Shown: piece by piece, positions 25,701-31,601 of the stretch | Layout of the letters: each line of letters starts with the position of its first letter | Numbering within the stretch: position 1 is the stretch's first letter | DNA from: an uncultured Bacteroides sp. | Lineage (GTDB): Bacteria > Bacteroidota > Bacteroidia > Bacteroidales > Bacteroidaceae | NCBI RefSeq assembly: GCF_902491285.1 | Contig: NZ_CABUHK010000046.1 | Coordinates: 1-46,385, forward strand | Length of the DNA stretch: 46,385 nucleotides | Direction of reading: 5' to 3' | Translations under genes and position numbers: made by a program | Notes under the pieces: generated by a model | What the model saw: the letters and a program-made list of their open reading frames with translations, nothing else | Databases searched by the model: none | Told to the model about the DNA's origin: nothing

Positions 25701-26593
25701 ACTTGGTGATTGACCTGGTTTCTGTTAACCAACTGGATAAATTCCACTACCTGCCACGTACAAACGCCGGTAACGGAACGTTACTGAAAGGAACTGTTTC
25801 TTATAGCATGAATAAAGAGCAGTGGACGGAAGCCGATGCATTTGAATGGCAGCGCAACGATGATGTGAAGATATTCAATTTCACCGGTCATCCTACCGCC
25901 CGTTATATCAGACTGTCTGTTACGGAAGCAGTCGGCAACTACGGCTCCGGCAAAGAAATCTACGTGTTCAAAGTGCCCGGAACGGAAAGTTATCTTCAAG
26001 GAGACATCAATCTCGACGGCAAGATTGACGGCAATGACTTGACATCATACATCAACTATACGGGACTGAGAAAAGGTGACTCTGATTTCGAAGGATACAT
26101 CAGCAATGGTGATATCAATAAGAACGGACTGATTGACGCATATGATATTTCGGTGGTTGCCACGCAGCTTGAAGGCGGTGTTGATAACCGCGGAATGGAA
26201 AAAGTGGACGGTGCACTTGAAATCAGCACCCCGAAACAGGTATATGACAAAGATGAGATTATTGAAATTCAAGTGAAAGGTACCGGCTTGCGTGCAGTCA
26301 ATGCATTCAGCTTTGCTTTGCCTTACAATCAACAGGATTATGAGTTTGTCGGGGTGGAATTGCAGAACATGAATGCAATGGAGAATCTGACTTACGACCG
26401 TCTTCATACCAATGGCTCAAAAGCCCTGTATCCTACCTTTGTCAATGTAGGAAACAAGAAGACTCTTGAAGGAACCGTTGACTTATGCCTTTTGAAGTTT
26501 AAGGCAAAACGTAAAGTGAAATTCGACTTGAAGGTCATTGACGGCTTGTTGGTGGATAAGAAACTGAATACTCATAAATCGAATGTTCAGTAA
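22718..26593 (+). CDS. Multidomain GH31 glycosidase with dockerin- and cohesin-like tail
   Basis: A 1291-residue exported enzyme. A signal peptide ends near residue 30. The N-terminal beta-sandwich is followed by the GH31 barrel, with nucleophile Asp427 in LKTDVAWVG and acid/base Asp479 in WSGDQTGG. Then come C-terminal beta domains including the DUF5110-like segment, a fibronectin III domain (about 870-955) and an F5/8 type C domain (about 960-1090). The tail has two calcium-loop repeats of dockerin type (GDINLDGKIDGNDL from 1095, then GDINKNGLIDAYDI) and a cohesin-like beta-sandwich (about 1165-1290; IEIQVKGTGL, FSFALPY). GH31 includes alpha-xylosidases, alpha-glucosidases and alpha-galactosidases; the AWVGAGYSFGLNGV region does not tell me which. 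It is the first gene of the + strand block and pairs with the GH105-lyase gene. Confidence 0.92.
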   Translation: MRKQIKMSRRCVLGCMMLAISHLSPMYAFPVQEKASTFECAVSSRQFITSARKINPTTVEILLPNNQRMSFDFYGENIFRVFQDNSGRIIRDPQAKPEAQILVDNPRKALSKLELEENNDFVFLTTEKIKVQLDKKTSLLKVINLLTNTVVVEELEAPLFEKGKVTLTLKENPQEYFYGGGVQNGRFSHKGRVISIENQNSWTDGGVASPTPYYWSTNGYGVMWYTFKKGKYDFGASEQGKVKLYHESDYLDVFYMINDGAVALLNDFYQLTGNPVLLPKFGFYQGHLNAYNRDYWVENEKGILFEDGKRYKESQKDNGGIKESLNGEKNNYQFSARAVIDRYKKHDMPLGWLLPNDGYGAGYGQTETLDGNIQNLKSLGDYARQNGVEIGLWTQSDLHPKEGVSALLQRDIVKEVRDAGVRVLKTDVAWVGAGYSFGLNGVADVGHIMPYYGNDARPFIISLDGWAGTQRYAGIWSGDQTGGVWEYIRFHIPTYIGSGLSGQPNITSDMDGIFGGKNLIVNTRDFQWKTFTPMELNMDGWGSNEKYPHALGEPATSINRWYLKLKSELMPYAYSIAKEAVDGMPMIRAMFLEYPNAYTQGTATQYQYLYGPYFLVAPIYQATKADEQGNDIRDGIYLPEGVWIDYFTGEKYAGNCILNNFAAPLWKLPVFVKNGAIIPLTNPNNNVSEINKGIRIYELYPYGETLFTEYDDDGVSEEYKRGKGVTTDIKSVVDSKNNVTVTICPAKGDFTGFVKEKATEFRINVTALPKKVTAQLGKKKVQLAKVTSKDEFERAENVFFYDEAPNLNRFATEGSEFEKVVVTKSPQLLVKLAATDITANATTLRIEGFRFAPEDRHRITAGTLAAPIARITAGNTEAYTLKPTWDKVANADFYEIDFMNMLYTTIKDTELLFRDLTPETSYSFKIRAVNKDGVSDWTEFGATTKSDPLEFAIRGIKGECTAASQGRVGVKRLFDFVESGDIWHTKYGEKAVPFDLVIDLVSVNQLDKFHYLPRTNAGNGTLLKGTVSYSMNKEQWTEADAFEWQRNDDVKIFNFTGHPTARYIRLSVTEAVGNYGSGKEIYVFKVPGTESYLQGDINLDGKIDGNDLTSYINYTGLRKGDSDFEGYISNGDINKNGLIDAYDISVVATQLEGGVDNRGMEKVDGALEISTPKQVYDKDEIIEIQVKGTGLRAVNAFSFALPYNQQDYEFVGVELQNMNAMENLTYDRLHTNGSKALYPTFVNVGNKKTLEGTVDLCLLKFKAKRKVKFDLKVIDGLLVDKKLNTHKSNVQ

Positions 26594-26620
26594 TTGGGTT
26601 AGTTAGTATAGTTGTTCAGA

Positions 26621-26661
26621 AAGCTGCTTTTTTCTTTCTTTATGGAAGATAAGAGCAGCTT
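26621..26661 (+). other. Inverted repeat between GH31 and GH105-lyase genes
   Basis: AAGCTGCT (26621-26628) pairs with AGCAGCTT (26654-26661) across a T-rich loop. No T run follows on the + strand, so it looks like an intercistronic hairpin or weak attenuator rather than a full terminator. Confidence 0.4.
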
Positions 26662-26700
26662 AAACGGAAAATATGACTCTATTAAGTCCATAAAGCCCGG

Positions 26701-26708
26701 TATCTTTG
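26701..26708 (+). promoter_or_regulatory. Putative -7 box for the GH105-lyase gene
   Basis: TATCTTTG fits TAnnTTTG, 22 bases before the ATG at 26731. No clear -33 TTG is seen at 19-21 bases. It could be an internal promoter behind GH31. Confidence 0.35.
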
Positions 26709-26730
26709 TCTTAAATAAAATTATAGTATT

Positions 26731-29679
26731 ATGAAGAAATTACTTTTAACCCTTGCCCTATGCATGGGCTATTTGTGTACTACAGTTGCGCAGACATTTG
26801 TTAAAACAGAAGTGAAGCAGTCGATGCGGCGGGTGGCCGACTGGCAGATTGCTCATTACAACAAGGCTATTTACGGTGACCTCAACTGGGTGAATGCCAC
26901 TTTTCACCTGGGACTTGTCCACTGGGCTGCGATAGCCGAACAAACAGACAAAGATGATTCGTATTATAAATGGTTGTTGCGGCTGGGAAACCGTAACTAC
27001 TGGCAGGTAGACCAACGGATGTATCATGCGGACGATATCTGTATCTCGCAGATGTATCTGTATATGTACGAAAAGTATAAGAAGAAAAGTATGCTCATCC
27101 CGACGCAGGCACGTGCCGAATGGGTGATTGCCAATCCTCCTTCCGGTTCGTTCGAACTGAACTACGGCGATGCAACCACGCTGGAACACTGGACTTGGTG
27201 TGACGCACTGTTCATGGCACCTCCCGTTTACATGAAACTTTACAATATCACGGGCGACAAGAAGTTCATCCGTTTCATGGATAAGGAATATAAGGCTACT
27301 TACAATTATCTGTTCGATAAGGAAGATAATCTTTTCTACCGTGACCACCGCTACTTTACGATGAAGGAAGCCAATGGCGCGAAAGTATTCTGGGGGCGTG
27401 GCAATGGCTGGGTACTCGGAGGACTTGTAGAGATGTTGCGCGAACTTCCTGCCAAGAGCAAATATCGTCCGTTTTATCAGGACTTGTTCCTGAAGTTATG
27501 CCGTCGCATTGCTCCTTTGCAGGGTAAGGACGGTTTTTGGCATGCAAGCCTGCTCGATCCGGCTTCTTATCCGTCGCCCGAGACGAGTTGCAGCGGCTTC
27601 TTCGTGTATGCGCTGGCTTATGGAATAAACGAAGGGCTCCTGCCAAAAGAAGAATTTCTGCCTGTGGTGGAGAAAGGCTGGCAAGCATTGGTGTCGGCTG
27701 TGGGAGAAGACGGGAAACTGGGTTATGTGCAGCCTATCGGTGCCGACCCCAAGAAGGTGACTCCCGATATGACAGAAGTCTATGGGCCGGGAGCTTTCCT
27801 GCTGGCAGGGACAGAAATCTACCGTATGGCACAGGATGCCCCGAAACGGAATACGAATATCTCTCAAAGCCGTATCCGTGAAATTGCTGCTATGCTGCCC
27901 GATAAACCGAAAGGAATGGGCGTTTCTTATAAAGACCGTACTTTCTGGAATAAAGTAAAAGAGAGTGGCAAAGCGGAAAAGCTGTTGACAGAGGAAGCCC
28001 CCGCATTATTGAAAAAGGGTATGCCCCCTTTTGTTGACTCATTATATCTGCATCTGAACAAAACCAATGTCCGCCTGCCGGGCGAAAATATGATGAATGC
28101 CCGCTATCATTATCTGTTCCGGCTGACATTGGCTGAATGTCTTGAAAATAAAAGACGTTACATTCCCGCTATCGAAAAGGCACTGGTTGCTCTCTGCAAC
28201 CAGAACTCCTGGTCGATTCCGGCTCACGACCGCAATCTGAATAATTATCATGGGACAGATTATTATGTCGATTTGGTGGTCGCTACGGCCGGCAACGGAA
28301 TAGCGCAGTGTGTCGCTATGCTCGACGACCGTCTGTCGCCGGAAGTAAAGGCCCGTGTGCAGTGCGCTTTCCGCGAAAAAGTTTTTCGTCCCGTATATCG
28401 TTGCCTGGAAGAGACAAAACCTTTCTGGTGGTTCACGGTTACAAATAACTGGAACTCGGTTTGTCTGGCTGGTGTCACGGGTGCCGCCCTTACTTTGTTG
28501 GCAGATAAGGAAGAACGTGCTTATTTTGTTGCCGCAGCCGAAAAATATAATGTGTATGGTATGAAAGGATATGCCGACGACGGCTATTGCAGTGAAGGTG
28601 TCGGTTACTATAATTATGGTTTCCGTGCTTACATCTTGTTGCGTGAGGAAGTATGCCGTGCCACACAAGGTAAGATAGACTTCTTCCGTGAGCCTAAATT
28701 TGTGCGTATTGCCCAGTATGGCAGGAAAATACAGATGAACGAGGGTGTATGTCCTGCTTATTCCGATTGCCGTATTGGCCTTTCTCCTGATAAGTTCATC
28801 CTTGATTATTGCGACCGTGCGCTTGGCATTACCTCGCCGGAAGAGAAATACATTCTTCCTTCAGGCAGTAATTTCTCTCTTTATCTTATTGAACTATTCC
28901 CCCATCAGGTGTGGAAAATGGAAATGACGGACGGCATCCGTCAGGCGTTGCAGGAAGGTTCTGATTCTTTGCGTGCTTATTACGAGAAGGCAGGAATCTT
29001 GGTGGCGCGTCCTGCCGAGGGTAGTTCGTGTCCGATGGCTGTCTCGGTCAAGGGTGGTGATAATGCTGAAAATCATAACCATAATGATATCGGTTCTTAT
29101 GCTGTCGCTTTGAGAGGGAGTACGATGGCGGGCGACCAGGGAGGTCCTTTCTCTTATCCCGGTGATTATTTCAGTGCGGAAGCTCCTGCGAAATATAAAA
29201 TTAAAGGGTCTTTCGGACACCCGGTTCCCGTGGTAGATGGGAAAACACAGTCTGCCGGTGCCAAAGCGAAAGCTATTATACTCAGGAAAGAATATACAAA
29301 GGAAAAAGACTCTTTTAGTATTGACTATACATCGGCTTATTCTACCCCCAATCTGGATAAGTTGATCCGTACTTTCGTCTATGACCGCCAAGGTGAAGGC
29401 AGTTTTACCGTCAGTGATGAATTTACAGCCAATGCGCCTATCCGGTTCGAAACAGCCATAACGACACAAGCCGACTGGAAAGTTCTGGACGATACACGTC
29501 TTTTGCTCACTAGCGGCACCGAACAGATGATTGTCAATATCGAAGCGTCCGGCAAAGTCGCATTTACTTCTGAAACTATCGAAGTGAATTCTCCGGCTTA
29601 TACCCGCATCGGGATTGCGCTGAAGGAGCAGGCGGAGAAAGGATATATCCGTCTGATGATGCAGGCAAAACAATTGTAA
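26731..29679 (+). CDS. Fusion of GH105 unsaturated uronyl hydrolase and heparinase II/III-type lyase
   Basis: A 982-residue exported protein (signal peptide to about residue 20) with two catalytic units. Residues 25-375 form a GH105 six-hairpin barrel: HADD (99-102), WTWCDALFMAPP (154-165, likely catalytic Asp158), WGRGNGW (221-227) and DPASYPSPETSCSGFF. This part hydrates and removes delta-4,5-unsaturated uronic acids left by lyases. Residues about 390-980 resemble an alpha/alpha-toroid plus beta-sandwich polysaccharide lyase: TNNWNSVCLAGV, GYADDGYCSEGVGYYNYG (about 611-630) and NHNHND (781-786), typical of heparinase II/III-like enzymes. One chain could thus cleave at a uronic acid and clear the product. 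In this locus glucuronic acid caps are likely targets; the lyase family number is not assigned. Confidence 0.9.
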   Translation: MKKLLLTLALCMGYLCTTVAQTFVKTEVKQSMRRVADWQIAHYNKAIYGDLNWVNATFHLGLVHWAAIAEQTDKDDSYYKWLLRLGNRNYWQVDQRMYHADDICISQMYLYMYEKYKKKSMLIPTQARAEWVIANPPSGSFELNYGDATTLEHWTWCDALFMAPPVYMKLYNITGDKKFIRFMDKEYKATYNYLFDKEDNLFYRDHRYFTMKEANGAKVFWGRGNGWVLGGLVEMLRELPAKSKYRPFYQDLFLKLCRRIAPLQGKDGFWHASLLDPASYPSPETSCSGFFVYALAYGINEGLLPKEEFLPVVEKGWQALVSAVGEDGKLGYVQPIGADPKKVTPDMTEVYGPGAFLLAGTEIYRMAQDAPKRNTNISQSRIREIAAMLPDKPKGMGVSYKDRTFWNKVKESGKAEKLLTEEAPALLKKGMPPFVDSLYLHLNKTNVRLPGENMMNARYHYLFRLTLAECLENKRRYIPAIEKALVALCNQNSWSIPAHDRNLNNYHGTDYYVDLVVATAGNGIAQCVAMLDDRLSPEVKARVQCAFREKVFRPVYRCLEETKPFWWFTVTNNWNSVCLAGVTGAALTLLADKEERAYFVAAAEKYNVYGMKGYADDGYCSEGVGYYNYGFRAYILLREEVCRATQGKIDFFREPKFVRIAQYGRKIQMNEGVCPAYSDCRIGLSPDKFILDYCDRALGITSPEEKYILPSGSNFSLYLIELFPHQVWKMEMTDGIRQALQEGSDSLRAYYEKAGILVARPAEGSSCPMAVSVKGGDNAENHNHNDIGSYAVALRGSTMAGDQGGPFSYPGDYFSAEAPAKYKIKGSFGHPVPVVDGKTQSAGAKAKAIILRKEYTKEKDSFSIDYTSAYSTPNLDKLIRTFVYDRQGEGSFTVSDEFTANAPIRFETAITTQADWKVLDDTRLLLTSGTEQMIVNIEASGKVAFTSETIEVNSPAYTRIGIALKEQAEKGYIRLMMQAKQL

Positions 29680-29709
29680 TAATGAAGATACTGTGAAAAA
29701 CACTATTTA

Positions 29710-29788
29710 TATTTTATGATTTGGCAAGGAGGAGGCTTTTAAAGATGCTGTTGGCGCGACGTAAATATCATAAAATAAAAAATCATAA
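29710..29788 (+). other. Overlapping inverted repeats downstream of the GH105-lyase gene
   Basis: TATTTTATGAT (29710-29720) pairs perfectly with ATCATAAAATA (29767-29777). The overlapping TTATGATTT (29714-29722) pairs with AAATCATAA (29780-29788), so two exclusive hairpins are possible. It may serve as the 3' end signal of the GH31-GH105 transcript; there is no clean T run. Confidence 0.4.
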
Positions 29789-29816
29789 TGACATGACAGT
29801 CACCGTCCTCTATGCG

Positions 29817-30509
29817 AAAAAAACAAAATCATTTCTCATATTCTCATGGAGAACGCTATTTGGTTGATAATTAGAGGTATAGACTATGAGAATTAAAATG
29901 TTTACATGCATTTCTCATAGTTTATAGCTCTAAAATGCCTTTAAAGAAGGTATTTCTCATACTTTGTTTCGCATTTCTCATGGTGTATATTATGCTTGTC
30001 CTTGTTTCAGGATACTAATATGTATAGCTCAATATGACCGTAGTTTGTATGTTGAGTCGGTAGATAACATATCTTTCACAACAGACATTATTGTGTTTTC
30101 CTGCCTTCATCTGTATTATTCCACTCCAGTGAACAGACCTGCGCACTAGAGTGGATAGACTTGTGCACTTTAGTGCACGAATCTGTTCACTGGAGTGCAA
30201 CGATAGGGATGTCTTATTGAAAATCTATTGATTACAGTAGTATAATCTTTGGTTATCGGTTAGTTATGGTGAAAATGAACGGTAGTTTTGCTACAATTCA
30301 TTAAGTGTTGATGATTAGACAACGAGAATACTATTTTTTAATGTATGAGAAATGTCGATAATAGTATGAGAAATACATTGTTTTAAGCACGTTTTCTTGA
30401 TAAAACCATGAGAAATACATGTAAATAATTTTATTCTCATTGTTTATTCCATTAGTTATCAGGTAAATGCAGCTCTCTATGAGAATATGAGAAATGATTT
30501 TGTTTTTCT
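29817..30509. repeat. Large dyad-symmetric non-coding element
   Basis: The 970-bp spacer between the GH105-lyase and SGNH genes holds no gene but contains one large inverted structure. The outermost 24 bases (29824-29847) are a perfect reverse complement of 30479-30502. Inward, six motif pairs mirror each other around one centre (30163) with no indel: 29831/30495, 29840/30486, 29886/30440, 29910/30416, 29952/30374 and 29973/30353 (start and mirrored end; each pair sums to 60326). The motifs are ATTTCTCAT or ATTCTCAT and their complements. The 38 bases from 29886 match their mirror at 33 positions. The middle part is more diverged and holds a 22-bp-phased palindrome array. It may be a MITE-like fold-back element, a protein-binding array or a long hairpin RNA; no target-site duplication is clear. 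Confidence 0.8.
30122..30197. repeat. Four CACTNNAGTG palindromes at exact 22-bp spacing
   Basis: CACTCCAGTG (30122-30131), CACTAGAGTG (30144-30153), CACTTTAGTG (30166-30175) and CACTGGAGTG (30188-30197) start every 22 bp. The 12-base spacers are related: the first, AACAGACCTGCG, resembles the second and the reverse complement of the third. The array is itself a dyad centred at 30159.5, within 4 bp of the centre of the surrounding element. Two helical turns per unit would place repeated sites on one face of DNA. Confidence 0.85.
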
Positions 30510-30575
30510 ATTCTAGTACGAGCTATGATGAAATGGATATTTGCTCGTCTTTGAGCAGGATATGTAATAAAATTG

Positions 30576-30607
30576 TTTGAAACTATATTTTTTTTGAGCT
30601 ACATTTG
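30576..30607 (+). promoter_or_regulatory. Promoter of the SGNH-GH115 genes
   Basis: TTTG (30576-30579), 20 bases, then TACATTTG (30600-30607): a full match to the Bacteroides -33/-7 consensus. It lies just outside the dyad element and 42 bases before the ATG at 30650. Confidence 0.65.
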
Positions 30608-30649
30608 CCGAACATTGAATACAAATGTCTCATTTAATATAGAATACCA

Positions 30650-31507
30650 ATGAAAAGCAAATTATTACTTACATGTACAGTCCTATTGTTCTGTTCTTGT
30701 TTTCTGTACGGACAGAATCAATCTTCTAAAGTCGTAAACTCCAATGAAAATAATAACAGAAGTATCCAGCATCCGTGGCAGGGTAAAAGAGTAGGGTATA
30801 TAGGGGATTCTATTACAGACCCGAATTGCTATGGTAACAAGATTAAGAAATACTGGGATTTCCTGCAGGAATGGTTGGGGATTACTCCTTATGTATATGG
30901 CATAAGCGGCAGGCAATGGAATGACGTGCCCCGTCAGGCAGAACAGTTGAAGAAAGAACATGGTGGGGAAGTGGATGCAATCATTGTTTTCATGGGGACG
31001 AATGATTTTAATGCGGGTGTCCCTATCGGAGAATGGTTTACGGAAACGGAAGAACAGGTGATGGCGGCTCGTGGTGAGACTAAGAAGATGGAAACACGCA
31101 AGAAACGCACCCCTGTAATGGATGGAAATACGTATAAGGGACGCATCAATATCGGAATGAAACGGTTGAAACAGCTTTTCCCGGATAAGCAGATTGTGCT
31201 GTTGACTCCGTTGCATCGCTCGTTGGCGGATTTTGGAGAAACGAATGTGCAGCCGGATGAAAACTATCAGAATAGTTGTGGTGAATATGTGGATGCTTAT
31301 GTACAAGCGGTTAAGGAAGCTGGAAATGTATGGGGAGTGCCTGTGATAGACTTTAATGCGGTGACAGGATTGAACCCGATGGTGGAAGAACAGTTGATTT
31401 ACTTTTATGATGCGGGGTATGACCGTCTGCACCCTAACACGAAAGGACAGGAACGTATGGCACGTACATTAATGTACCAATTCCTTGCATTGCCGGTAGC
31501 CTTTTAA
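30650..31507 (+). CDS. SGNH/GDSL-family esterase, secreted
   Basis: A 285-residue exported hydrolase. The signal peptide ends near LYGQ (19-22). The SGNH blocks are complete: GDSIT with the nucleophile Ser54 (52-56), the glycine block YGISG (83-87), GTND with Asn118 (116-119), and DRLHP with Asp258 and His261. Such enzymes in PULs usually remove acetyl or other ester groups from glycans so that the glycosidases can reach them; the actual ester is unknown. The insertion from about residue 135 to 160, rich in charged residues, is not part of the core fold. It is followed 94 bases later by GH115 and probably forms an operon with it. Confidence 0.9.
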   Translation: MKSKLLLTCTVLLFCSCFLYGQNQSSKVVNSNENNNRSIQHPWQGKRVGYIGDSITDPNCYGNKIKKYWDFLQEWLGITPYVYGISGRQWNDVPRQAEQLKKEHGGEVDAIIVFMGTNDFNAGVPIGEWFTETEEQVMAARGETKKMETRKKRTPVMDGNTYKGRINIGMKRLKQLFPDKQIVLLTPLHRSLADFGETNVQPDENYQNSCGEYVDAYVQAVKEAGNVWGVPVIDFNAVTGLNPMVEEQLIYFYDAGYDRLHPNTKGQERMARTLMYQFLALPVAF

Positions 31508-31572
31508 AAGTATCTTGCACAAAAATCTATGAGATTGTACTCTTTTCTATAGGGGATTGCTTTCCAAAGCTC

Positions 31573-31580
31573 TATTTTTG
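31573..31580 (+). promoter_or_regulatory. Putative -7 box ahead of GH115
   Basis: TATTTTTG fits TAnnTTTG and lies 21 bases before the ATG at 31602. There is no -33 TTG at the standard distance; it may be a secondary promoter inside the SGNH-GH115 unit. Confidence 0.3.
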
Positions 31581-31601
31581 TACTTTATAAAAATATGACT
31601 T

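Noticed and set aside
24416..25747. A 443-codon open frame on the - strand inside GH31
   Set aside because: It is fully antisense to a well-conserved enzyme, has no family similarity and arises from the codon use of the + strand gene.
28894..29703. A 269-codon - strand frame opposite the GH105-lyase gene
   Set aside because: Antisense shadow; no start signal, no domain, low-complexity composition.
29817..30509. Insertion sequence with terminal inverted repeats
   Set aside because: No transposase frame is present inside and no convincing target-site duplication flanks it; kept as a dyad element of unknown kind.
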